IMG/VR virus record: IMGVR_UViG_3300034105_003474 | Coordinates: 62,001 to 126,000 of that record | DNA from: a virus | Reading direction: 5' to 3' (one strand) | Length of the DNA: 64,000 bases | Shown: positions 41,535-48,933 of the stretch, in pieces | How the letters are laid out: every line of letters begins with the position of its first letter | Numbering within the stretch: position 1 is the stretch's first letter | Notes under the pieces: model-generated | Databases searched by the model: none | What the model saw: the letters and a program-made list of their open reading frames with translations, nothing else | What the model was told of the DNA's origin: nothing | Made by a program: the position numbers and the translations under genes

Positions 41535-42668
41535 GTGACACGGCAACGACTATTTCTTGATACCTCCTGCGTTGACGCGGCGAGGGAAAGATTGCGCCAT
41601 GTTTACGACACCTTTGACACAGTCTGCTACCAGTTCTCTGGTGGCAAGGACAGCACTGCCATTATTCATCTTGCTAAAGAAATACATGAAGAGCGCAATC
41701 TTGGCAAAGTGAAAGTTATTTTCCGAGACGAAGAAATGGTGAGCCCAACCGTTATCAAGTTCGTTGAAAAGGTTCGCAACTATGACTGGGTTGACATGGA
41801 GTGGTACTGCCTGCCATCCGGTCAAGAGATTTGGGTTCTTGGCAGGCGCGAATACGTTTTGCTGTGGTCACCGCAACGGAAAGCAGATGGTCGTCTAGTT
41901 CGTGAGATGCCAGAGTGGGCTATTAGGGCTGAGCATTTTGGTTTGGATCCTTCTAAGCCATGTCCGAACCTTGTTGACTATTACACGATGCAGGGGAAAA
42001 AGGGCAGAACGGCGTTTGTTATGGGTGTTCGCGCCAACGAGTCAATGGTCAGATATAGATCATGTGTACAGAAACTCCACGAAAATTACATTGTTTCTCC
42101 GTTTCTTCTTCAGAAATCTATTCCTCTTAAGTTTGCGAAAGTCATCTATGACTGGACGACTGAAGATGTGATGAAGTTCATTATTGAAGAACACAAAGCA
42201 GAGTATTGTGAATACTATGATTTGGCTGAATTAACTGGAAGTAATAGCCGTGTTGGTATTCCTTTGCACTCTGTTGCGATAAGAAGGATCGGCGATGTTG
42301 TTGCTACTGAGCCAGAGTTCTACGATCAGTTGGTTCGCTGTTTCCCGCAAATTGATGCACAGCGTCGGTATTGGGCTGATTTTGATATTGAGAACCTAAT
42401 ACTTAGTTATGCTTCTTTGGGTTGGGATGGTGTTTCTGATTGCATTGACGATCACATGCTTACTCCCGGTATGCGCTTGGATGCATTGAAGTTTGCTTCG
42501 GCTTTCCGCAAAAAGAGGGTTGTTGATCCTCACGGGTTTCCACTTGAGTATTTGATTAGAACTTTGCTTCTCAACGAATTCCACCAGTCAACGCCTACAC
42601 CTGTCGGACCAAAAACTAGGGCTCATACCATGAGGTTGAAGGCTATTGAGGCTGGCGAGGATTATTAA
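41535..42668 (+). CDS. PAPS-reductase-like PP-loop ATPase
   Basis: A 377-residue protein with CYQFSGGKDSTAIIHLAKEI near residues 31-50, the SGGKDS pyrophosphatase loop of PAPS reductases and N-type ATPases. VKVIFRDEEMVSPTV and GVRANESMVRYRSC follow. It lacks the C-terminal ECGLH of true sulfate-assimilation enzymes, so it is probably not a sulfate reductase. Linked to a ParB-like gene 55 bases downstream, it matches the IbrA/IbrB-type pairing known from prophages and mobile elements. The likely role is nucleotide activation or modification. The GTG start has no clear ribosome site. Confidence 0.82.
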   Translation: MTRQRLFLDTSCVDAARERLRHVYDTFDTVCYQFSGGKDSTAIIHLAKEIHEERNLGKVKVIFRDEEMVSPTVIKFVEKVRNYDWVDMEWYCLPSGQEIWVLGRREYVLLWSPQRKADGRLVREMPEWAIRAEHFGLDPSKPCPNLVDYYTMQGKKGRTAFVMGVRANESMVRYRSCVQKLHENYIVSPFLLQKSIPLKFAKVIYDWTTEDVMKFIIEEHKAEYCEYYDLAELTGSNSRVGIPLHSVAIRRIGDVVATEPEFYDQLVRCFPQIDAQRRYWADFDIENLILSYASLGWDGVSDCIDDHMLTPGMRLDALKFASAFRKKRVVDPHGFPLEYLIRTLLLNEFHQSTPTPVGPKTRAHTMRLKAIEAGEDY

Positions 42669-42723
42669 ATAATATTTTTATTATCAGTATTTTTATTGAA
42701 TAAAGAAAAGGCGGTTGGTGGGA

Positions 42724-43272
42724 ATGAAAATCACAAATGTGCAGAACAAGATTCTTACGATTCCCAAATGGGGCTCTACAAGCATTCTTAGACCAGAAAA
42801 AATGTTGCTTAAACTTTCCATGCTTGAACATGGGTGGATGCAACCGTTGGTCGTTCGGCTGTCAGACAACATGATAATTGACGGCTATCAACGGTACATG
42901 ATTTCTTTAGACGACGAAAAGTTCATAAAGAAACATGGGAGCATGATACCTGTCATCTTTCATGATGTTGACGAGATTGAAGCAATGGTTTTGCATATTC
43001 GTCTCAACAGGGCTCGTGGTTCAGTTAATTCTTATGGTTTGAGCAAATTGGTTAAACGGGTAGTCGCCTCCAAAAGATATGAGGAAAATGATTTATCTAA
43101 TCTGTTTTTGATGCACGATGACGAAATTGATCTACTCATGTCGGATGGTCTGTTGAAGAAGAAAAATTGGAGCAAATACGAGTATTCTCGTGCTTGGGTT
43201 CCAATTGAGGTAGCAAAACCAGTTGCCGAAGGATCAGTAGTCATTGAGCGACCACCAAACGCAGATCGCTAG
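42724..43272 (+). CDS. ParB/sulfiredoxin-fold nuclease-like protein (IbrB-like partner)
   Basis: 182 residues from ATG 42724, which follows GGTGGGA; a TTG at 42715 is upstream. The N-terminal half has the ParB N-domain order: LTIPKWGSTSILRPEKMLLK, HGWMQPLVVR, MIIDGYQRYM (GxxR-like box) and MVLHIRLNRARGSVNSYG. The C-terminus is helical, with ...DDEIDLLMSDGLL. Such domains bind nucleotides (CTP or ATP) and DNA. With the PAPS-reductase-like protein it probably forms a functional pair. There is no ParA in the window, so plasmid-type partition is unlikely. Confidence 0.78.
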   Translation: MKITNVQNKILTIPKWGSTSILRPEKMLLKLSMLEHGWMQPLVVRLSDNMIIDGYQRYMISLDDEKFIKKHGSMIPVIFHDVDEIEAMVLHIRLNRARGSVNSYGLSKLVKRVVASKRYEENDLSNLFLMHDDEIDLLMSDGLLKKKNWSKYEYSRAWVPIEVAKPVAEGSVVIERPPNADR

Positions 43273-43331
43273 ATATTGCCCCTTGTAGATATGTGGTAAA
43301 ATCCGAGTAGCCCTTTTTAGGAGATACTCTC

Positions 43332-43736
43332 ATGCCACGACCAAGAATGACGGAAGATGTTGAATTCCGTACAGATGTAGACACTGCTGGTGATGTTGTT
43401 CGTCGTGCGCGTTTTGTTAGGCGTCGTCGCCGACAAGGCGGTCGCAATGTGCCGGGGAACGCTCGCTATTATCGCCGTCGTCAGGCACAACTAAACGCCG
43501 CTCGCCGTCAACGACGTGGTGCAGTAGCGGGCGCAGGGAATGCGGCTCGCCGTGGTCGCGCCGCTGAGCGTACTGCGAGGGGAGCAGGTCGCGCAGGTCG
43601 TAATGCAGGAAACTCAAGAGTAGTTACCCCTCGTTCAGCAACCCGTCGTGGTGGAATCCGTGGAGCATTGGCGCGAGTAGCAAGAGCAGCCGCTAACAGG
43701 CTTGAAAGACGCCGTACTCGTCGTCAACAACGATAA
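43332..43736 (+). CDS. Arginine-rich protamine-like protein (134 aa)
   Basis: About a third of the residues are Arg, in runs such as FVRRRRRQGGR and LERRRTRRQQR, with Ala and Gly spacers. Only the first ~20 residues (MTEDVEFRTDVDTAG) are acidic. It begins behind AGGAG and precedes the connector gene by 13 bases, so it is the first gene of the late tail operon. It probably binds nucleic acid without specificity and might condense DNA in the head. Coding is supported by the ribosome site and an ordinary start, since a stop-free frame in Arg-rich DNA can also arise by chance. Confidence 0.65.
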   Translation: MPRPRMTEDVEFRTDVDTAGDVVRRARFVRRRRRQGGRNVPGNARYYRRRQAQLNAARRQRRGAVAGAGNAARRGRAAERTARGAGRAGRNAGNSRVVTPRSATRRGGIRGALARVARAAANRLERRRTRRQQR

Positions 43737-43749
43737 TCGGAGGTGACCG

Positions 43750-44625
43750 ATGGCTTTAGTGACGGTTTCTGATCTAAAGACTTATATGGATATAAGTTTT
43801 TCTAATAGGCAAGAAGATGCTGCACAATTTGTGATTGATGGTTTGCAGAGCGAACTTGAAACATATCTTCGCCGACCGATAGAGGTTGCGTCATTTACTG
43901 AGGATTATGTCCTTGAATCAGACCATGTTGGTCTTCCTATGGGTTCAACTATTTTTAATGATTTTTATCAGGCTTCAGATGTTGATCCTGTTGGGCTTAT
44001 AACTTACGGAACTCCTCCACCAACGGTTTATTTTAATAATTCTCCTGTGGTTTCTGTGCAGAGAGTAACTCTCACAAACATGTCTGAAAACAATCGTGTT
44101 CTTGGCGAAGCGATCAAAAGGTCTGCTTCTATTACTTCTGTGACGGTGGCTGGAACAACCGTCACTTACACGGCTTCCAACCATGGTTTTACTGTTGGGC
44201 AAAACATTGCGGTGTCTGGTTTGAGCACTTCTGCTTTGAACCTTGTATCAAATATTATTACATCCGTTGCTACTAATACATTCACGGTTACTCAGAGCGG
44301 TCTGACTGCGGGAACATTCAACCAAACTGGCACTGTTGTCGCATCGGGTTTTGATTACACGGTAAGAAAATTCGGAATTGATTTCTATCTTGGTTTTGCA
44401 AATGACAAGATAACCGTCACCTACACTGCTGGTCTTACTGGCGGTGATACCCCAATGTTCAAACTTATGATACTCCGAGCCGCTGCTCGTGAAGTCCAAA
44501 ACATGCATGATGATGTTGTCGGTATCAAAGATTTGGGTGCTCGTGAAGTTGCATTAATGGAAACAGGATTCTTGGAAAAAGAATTGAATGCTGTTAAGCG
44601 TTGGCGCAGAAATAGGATCTCTTAA
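43750..44625 (+). CDS. Head-tail connector (gp6-like) with inserted beta-domain (291 aa)
   Basis: The first ~50 residues (VTVSDLKTYMDISFSNRQED, then QSELETYLRRPIE) and the last ~60 (MFKLMILRAAAREVQNM, GLREVALMETGFLEKE-like end) fit a DNA-packaging adaptor of the gp6/HK97 connector kind. Between them, at about residues 120-198, is an inserted domain, VTYTASNHGFTVGQNIAVSG...ITSVATNTFTVTQ, that also occurs in the baseplate J-like protein and the last tail fibre. The start follows GGAGGTGACCG. It would sit under the portal. Confidence 0.72.
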   Translation: MALVTVSDLKTYMDISFSNRQEDAAQFVIDGLQSELETYLRRPIEVASFTEDYVLESDHVGLPMGSTIFNDFYQASDVDPVGLITYGTPPPTVYFNNSPVVSVQRVTLTNMSENNRVLGEAIKRSASITSVTVAGTTVTYTASNHGFTVGQNIAVSGLSTSALNLVSNIITSVATNTFTVTQSGLTAGTFNQTGTVVASGFDYTVRKFGIDFYLGFANDKITVTYTAGLTGGDTPMFKLMILRAAAREVQNMHDDVVGIKDLGAREVALMETGFLEKELNAVKRWRRNRIS

Positions 44626-44628
44626 CCC

Positions 44629-45120
44629 ATGGCGTCTGATCTGAAAATCAAAATCACAATTGATGCCAGAGCAGCAATCAAGAGAATGAAAGACATGGAA
44701 AAACGTTCCACGGATTTCAAGCCAGTGTTTAGGTGGGCTAAAAGAGAACTTGGTTTAATGAATGGTCAAAACTTTGCTCAAAACGGTTTGCCTGTTGGAG
44801 GATGGTCACCTTTGAGTCCTAAGTATGCCGCGTGGAAAGCAACGAATTTTCCCGGTAGACCAGACATGGTGAGAAGCGGAAAACTTTTTAATTCTTTGCG
44901 CAATCTTAATGGTGGTGTGAATTCTATTGGTTTGAAGAAGGCAACTTTTGGTACTGATGTTGAATATGCCAAGTTTCATCAATATGGGACAACGAAGATG
45001 CCTAAACGAAAACTTGTTTATGAGCCTGCTGGTTTTGCTGAGCGTGTTGCTTTGCTTGCGGCAAGGCATGTTGCTGATGGCAAGTTGGGTGTTGGGGCTG
45101 GCGATTTGGCGTTTGAGTAA
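44629..45120 (+). CDS. Tail completion / virion morphogenesis protein (Mu gpG-like)
   Basis: 163 residues with GGWSPLSPKYAAWKATNFPG followed by RPDMVRSGKLFNSLRN, the hallmark of the phage virion morphogenesis family, then YAKFHQYGTTKMPKRKL before a helical end. These proteins complete the neck between connector and tail. Its place, after the connector and before the terminator-like gene, is the usual one. Confidence 0.82.
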   Translation: MASDLKIKITIDARAAIKRMKDMEKRSTDFKPVFRWAKRELGLMNGQNFAQNGLPVGGWSPLSPKYAAWKATNFPGRPDMVRSGKLFNSLRNLNGGVNSIGLKKATFGTDVEYAKFHQYGTTKMPKRKLVYEPAGFAERVALLAARHVADGKLGVGAGDLAFE

Positions 45121-45129
45121 GGTGGACTT

Positions 45130-45741
45130 ATGACCGTACCTGTTACTGATTTGATGCATGGCGCACAATGGGCTAAGTACTATGTGAATAGATATTTGAC
45201 TGCTGATCTTCCAAGCAGGATTAATCGTTACCGTTCTGGCTGGAACTTGGATTCCAACGAGTTGCCTACTCCTGAGTTCTTTTTAACTTATGAGCCGATT
45301 GCTTTGGATCACTGGCCGACAATTATCACGGTTTGTATATCTACTTCGCCTTTTGAGAGGATGATGCAGGGCAGTCAGGGTGACCCTCTTTATCGTGTTA
45401 CATACAGTATGCGAACCTATATTTGGGCTAAAACTGAAGGTTCAGAGGCTGTTACATTGTTGCGAGATAGGTTGACAACGGTTCTGCGGTCAGCCCTCAT
45501 GGACAGACCATGTCTCACACAGTACGACAGCGACACCGAAGCCGACATTTATATTGACGAATCCTCGCTCAGGGAAGAATTCTCTGACCTAACCCTCATA
45601 AAAGGTGACCGTGTATTAGCGGGAGCATATTTAGGGTATGATTTAGTACTTAACGAAGTTATTTACCGTGATCAAATTGCGGCAATAACTGGATACGACA
45701 TTGAAAATTACAACATGCGCAGTACAACGGAGACTTTTTAA
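45130..45741 (+). CDS. Probable tail terminator / neck protein (203 aa)
   Basis: Mixed alpha/beta protein with a long N-terminal helix (AQWAKYYVNRYLTADLPSRI), central strands (ALDHWPTIITVCISTS), YRVTYSMRTYIWAKTEG and helix TLLRDRLTTVLRSALMDRP, compatible with the tail-terminator fold. The order connector, gpG-like, this gene, then sheath supports that role. There is no strong motif, so the assignment rests on layout and position. Confidence 0.6.
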   Translation: MTVPVTDLMHGAQWAKYYVNRYLTADLPSRINRYRSGWNLDSNELPTPEFFLTYEPIALDHWPTIITVCISTSPFERMMQGSQGDPLYRVTYSMRTYIWAKTEGSEAVTLLRDRLTTVLRSALMDRPCLTQYDSDTEADIYIDESSLREEFSDLTLIKGDRVLAGAYLGYDLVLNEVIYRDQIAAITGYDIENYNMRSTTETF

Positions 45742-45744
45742 TCT

Positions 45745-46104
45745 ATGGAACCAATTTACGACATCCAAGGCAAAGCAGGTCTTCTGCGGGTTTGGAATGC
45801 AACTAAAGGTTACCTTGAAGTAACCGAAGAAGGCTACCTGCTTCAGGGAGAAACAAGTGCATGGATTGAGGAAACAGACGCAGTAGTTGACTTGATCAAA
45901 GAAGGACTTCTCGTCGTCGTTGGAGGACAAGAAAGCCCAAGCGTTCAAGAGGCTAGCGAAAATCCAAAAAAAAAGAAGTCATCCACCATCAGCCAATCGC
46001 CTACAGAAGTAGAAGATCTTCCTGCTGTGGATGAGCCAGAAAATAAAAAAGAAGCAGAAGAACCAACCAGTCCAAATAATGATGTTTCTGTTGAGACAGT
46101 TTAA
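45745..46104 (+). CDS. Small acidic protein before sheath (119 aa)
   Basis: The first ~60 residues form a compact beta-rich domain (GLLRVWNATKGYLEVTEEGYL... VVDLIKEGLLVVV). The rest is a disordered Glu/Lys/Ser tail (NPKKKKSSTISQS, ENKKEAEEPTSPN). Similar short genes occur between terminator and sheath genes in myophages. The function is unknown; it may be a virion component at the neck. Confidence 0.55.
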   Translation: MEPIYDIQGKAGLLRVWNATKGYLEVTEEGYLLQGETSAWIEETDAVVDLIKEGLLVVVGGQESPSVQEASENPKKKKSSTISQSPTEVEDLPAVDEPENKKEAEEPTSPNNDVSVETV

Positions 46105-46116
46105 TTAATGTATACT
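46091..46116 (+). promoter_or_regulatory. Possible promoter before tail sheath
   Basis: TATACT at 46111-46116 stands 42 bases before the sheath ATG, with TTGAGA at 46091-46096. The 14-base spacing is short for a standard promoter. The sheath gene has its own 53-base leader and a strong GGAGGG site, consistent with high separate expression. Confidence 0.3.
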
Positions 46117-46157
46117 CGTTTTACGGAAATTTCTTCAACTCAAATGGAGGGTGCTAG

Positions 46158-47624
46158 ATGCCCGGCGTAACAATTACAACCGCAGTTCGTACAGGTGCAA
46201 CCAATCTTGGAACCGCTCCAGCAGCGAAATTCTTTCTTGTTGGAACATCCGAAAGAGGAGTGAGCACAGCAGCACGAGAAATCACCTCTTTGGCTGATTT
46301 TGAAACCAAGTTTGGTGGTCATGTTTCGGGTTCGTACTCTTGGTACTCAATGAAAACCTTCTTTGAAGAAGGTGGAGTTAGCGCATATTTCGCTCGCGTA
46401 ACAGCCTCCGCTGGTGTTGTAGGAACAAAAGCACTTACCACTTCAACCTCAAGCGGTCCTGGAATCACATTCACCGCTAGTGGTAAGGGTGCTTGGGCTA
46501 ACAGCCTTGCTTTTGTCGCAACGAACAACACAACGACTTTTGATCTACTTGTTGCCTACAACGGAAACACTATTTTCTCAGGAACTGGTTACACAAGCCT
46601 GACGGAGTGCATCACAGCAGTAAACGCAGATGCCACAGCAACACTTTATATGACAGCCTCGCTAACAGCGTCAGCAGTTGCTTCACAACTGTTGGCAACC
46701 GCTGCTGCTACATCGCCGTCAAACGGTGCTGATGGAACTGTTGCAAAGAGTGATGCAATTGCTGCTTTGGACTTCTTCATTGATGACTTCGGATCGGGTG
46801 CTGTAGCGGCACCGGGTTTCGCCACTGGTTCAAGCGACACAGCACTTTACGATGCGCTTCGCACGCATGCTGCGACATACAACCGTATCGCTCTTTGTGG
46901 TTTCGCATCCACCGCAACGCTTGCTCAAGCCCGTTCGGCGTCAACTGGTTACACAGGTCTAAGTTTGCATGAATCCATGGCTTTCTACCACCCGTGGGTA
47001 CAGATCCCTGTTGATTCAGCAACCGTTGATATTCCAGCAGAGGCTTATGTAGCCGCTGTTCGTTCAAAGACACACAACGCTGTTGGTGCTTGGAAGGCTT
47101 ATGCAGGTGTTGCTTCTGAAGCAACGTTCGTTACAGGTCTTGCACTTCCAGTGAGTCGCGCAGAAGCAGATCTGATGGACGCTTCGTATGTGAACCCATT
47201 GCGTTTGATTAACGGTCGTGTCCGCATCTACGGTGCACGCTCGCACTCTACAAACACCACACAGTGGCGTTTCATTACCGCACGAGACACAATCAACTAC
47301 ATCGTTACGCAAGCAAACAACCGTCTTGAGGATCTTGTATTCTCAACCATTGACGGTCGTAGCACGCTTTTCGCAAACATCATCAACTCAATCCAATCAG
47401 TTGTTGAACCAATCCGCATCAACGGTGGCTTCTATGAAGGTTTCGCAACAGACGGTCGCCGTATTGACTACGGTTACACGATCAAGTGCGATGCTTCCAT
47501 CAACCCGTTGACTGCTCTTGAAAACGGAACAGTTTCAGCACGACTGGGTGTTCGCGTCTCAAGTATCGGTGACAAGATTGAAGTAGATCTCATCAAGTCA
47601 AATCTAACAACTGCTTTGGCATAA
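46158..47624 (+). CDS. Tail sheath protein
   Basis: 488 residues beginning MPGVTITTAVRTGATNLG, then FLVGTSERG and SWYSMKTFFEEGGVSAYFARV, the standard opening of contractile tail sheaths, with a C-terminal part (NYIVTQANNRLEDLVFST, DGRRIDYGYTIKCDASINP) that matches the conserved inner domain. It forms the contracting sleeve around the tail tube and defines this phage as a myovirus. Confidence 0.93.
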   Translation: MPGVTITTAVRTGATNLGTAPAAKFFLVGTSERGVSTAAREITSLADFETKFGGHVSGSYSWYSMKTFFEEGGVSAYFARVTASAGVVGTKALTTSTSSGPGITFTASGKGAWANSLAFVATNNTTTFDLLVAYNGNTIFSGTGYTSLTECITAVNADATATLYMTASLTASAVASQLLATAAATSPSNGADGTVAKSDAIAALDFFIDDFGSGAVAAPGFATGSSDTALYDALRTHAATYNRIALCGFASTATLAQARSASTGYTGLSLHESMAFYHPWVQIPVDSATVDIPAEAYVAAVRSKTHNAVGAWKAYAGVASEATFVTGLALPVSRAEADLMDASYVNPLRLINGRVRIYGARSHSTNTTQWRFITARDTINYIVTQANNRLEDLVFSTIDGRSTLFANIINSIQSVVEPIRINGGFYEGFATDGRRIDYGYTIKCDASINPLTALENGTVSARLGVRVSSIGDKIEVDLIKSNLTTALA

Positions 47625-47635
47625 CGGAGGAATAA

Positions 47636-48115
47636 ATGGCTCGTCCAACATTGTTTAAGAATCTCGCTACACAGCGCCAAATCGTTGGCAAGATCACGCC
47701 ATCGGAAGGTACTGTTGGTCTGCCGACTTTCCCTGACTACTTCACACAGATTGCTGGCGGAGAAATCACCGCTTCTGTAGAGAAGGTTTACCACGGTGGC
47801 GACTTGTTCTCCGAGACCCTTTGTGCACCAATGGAAATTGGCGACATCACCCTCACTGGCTATGTGTCAACTGATCAGGCTTTCATGTCAAAGATTCAGC
47901 AATTGCGCCAAGTTGTTGGTCGCGTTCGCTACGACATTGATGTCCATGTTTTTGACTGCGATATTGCTGTACCGGGCTCTGACCGCCAGTACACGAAGGC
48001 TTTGCTTGTAGGTTTGACTGAGCCAGACGGCGATGCAACCTCGGGTACACCAGCGACATTCACACTGACTTTCAGTGTTGCTACTGTCTCTGTTGGTAAC
48101 GCACCAGTCGCCTGA
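47636..48115 (+). CDS. Tail tube protein
   Basis: 159 residues, directly after the sheath, with GGAGG site. The opening (ARPTLFKNLATQRQIVGKIT) and the beta-rich GDITLTGYVSTDQAFMSKI ... TFTLTFSVATVSVGNAP fit tube subunits of contractile tails. It polymerises into the inner tube through which DNA passes. Confidence 0.85.
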   Translation: MARPTLFKNLATQRQIVGKITPSEGTVGLPTFPDYFTQIAGGEITASVEKVYHGGDLFSETLCAPMEIGDITLTGYVSTDQAFMSKIQQLRQVVGRVRYDIDVHVFDCDIAVPGSDRQYTKALLVGLTEPDGDATSGTPATFTLTFSVATVSVGNAPVA

Positions 48116-48132
48116 TACTCCTGATTTAGGGG

Positions 48133-48161
48133 TTGCATTTTTGGGGCTTTAGGCATGTTAG
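48133..48161 (+). promoter_or_regulatory. Candidate promoter, GGTTGCATTTT type
   Basis: GGGGTTGCATTTTTGGGG places TTGCAT at 48133-48138, a 17-base spacer and TGTTAG at 48156-48161. The distance to ATG 48172 is 39 bases, identical to the element before the lysine-rich gene at 4294. The ATG has no ribosome site, so the message may be leaderless or nearly so. Confidence 0.4.
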
Positions 48162-48171
48162 TGTTTCGCCT

Positions 48172-48714
48172 ATGACCAACATTCAATTCAGTTCAGACGA
48201 CTCTTACCGAGATAATTCAACGGTATCTGCTCGTAGTACAACAGACGACCCAAAGAGCGAAGGCAATGTTTTGGAGAGTTTGAAAAAACTCGTTCAAGAT
48301 AAAGTTCGCCGTGGAGATGTCCACATTGCCATTCCGGAGCGACCGGGTGTGATGATTCGTGTTTCACCAAACATCTCACAAAACCAACTCAAGTCGTGGC
48401 GCAGGAACGCTGGCGAAGAGCGCAAGGGTGGCATGGACACTATGCGTTTCTCAACAAACCTAATCGCCGCTACTACCACGGGTATTTTGGTTAACGATGA
48501 AATCGTTACTGATGACAATGGTATTGAACTTACGTTTGCTTCACCAGAAATTATGGCTATGACAAACACGAATCGCCCACACCCTGATTGTGTTTTGGCT
48601 TTCTTTGGTCTTGAACCACATGTTGAATCAGCCGCCGTGGCAATCATTGAAGCAGCAGGATATGGAGACAATGTGGATGCATTGGACCCTACGAAGAGGT
48701 CTTCCGAGAGTTAA
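48172..48714 (+). CDS. Tail assembly chaperone, G part
   Basis: 180 residues, encoded between tail tube and tape measure, the invariable place of tail chaperones. An acidic/Ser-rich start is followed by RRGDVHIAIPERPGVMI, ISQNQLKSWRRNAGEER and a mixed end (HPDCVLAFFGLEPHVES...). It should bind the tape measure protein during tail assembly. The last ~20 codons overlap a second frame that continues 173 bases further, expected to be reached by ribosomal frameshifting. Confidence 0.8.
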   Translation: MTNIQFSSDDSYRDNSTVSARSTTDDPKSEGNVLESLKKLVQDKVRRGDVHIAIPERPGVMIRVSPNISQNQLKSWRRNAGEERKGGMDTMRFSTNLIAATTTGILVNDEIVTDDNGIELTFASPEIMAMTNTNRPHPDCVLAFFGLEPHVESAAVAIIEAAGYGDNVDALDPTKRSSES

Positions 48715-48887
48715 CGGACGATTACCGCATAACTTTAGCGGCAAGGCTTGGAGACCTCTTTAAAACAGATCCGATTGAACTACTTGATAGCAGCACAGAA
48801 GAATGGATCATACGCCTAGCGTGTGCTAAAGTTATACAGACGGATAGAGAAAAACAGGAAGCAGAACAGCGGAGACAATCCCGCTAA
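48651..48887 (+). CDS. Tail assembly chaperone, T part (-1 frame)
   Basis: The -1 frame relative to the G part is open from 48651 to the stop at 48885-48887. It encodes GPYEEVFRELTDDYRITLAA..., then a helical domain ending in EKQEAEQRRQSR. It has no ATG in frame, so it is probably made only as a G-T fusion by a -1 slip in 48651-48714. No canonical XXXYYYZ heptamer is present. The best candidate is GGACCCT at 48684-48690, where only the proline codon re-pairs well. Confidence 0.7.
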   Translation, partial: SSRIWRQCGCIGPYEEVFRELTDDYRITLAARLGDLFKTDPIELLDSSTEEWIIRLACAKVIQTDREKQEAEQRRQSR

Positions 48888-48933
48888 TTTGCTGGAGCGC
48901 TCATATTCATAACCCTAATACGGAGATGGATGT

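Noticed and set aside
41535-42668. True assimilatory PAPS reductase
   Set aside because: The PP-loop is present but the C-terminal catalytic cysteine motif (ECGLH) of that enzyme is missing, and the partner is ParB-like.
42724-43272. Plasmid-type partition protein ParB
   Set aside because: No ParA gene and no parS-like repeats are nearby, and the protein lacks the usual central DNA-binding domain length.
48671-48763. ATG-initiated frame over the tail-chaperone junction
   Set aside because: It closes after about 30 codons with no relation to chaperone sequence. The -1 frame continues to 48887 with protein-like content.
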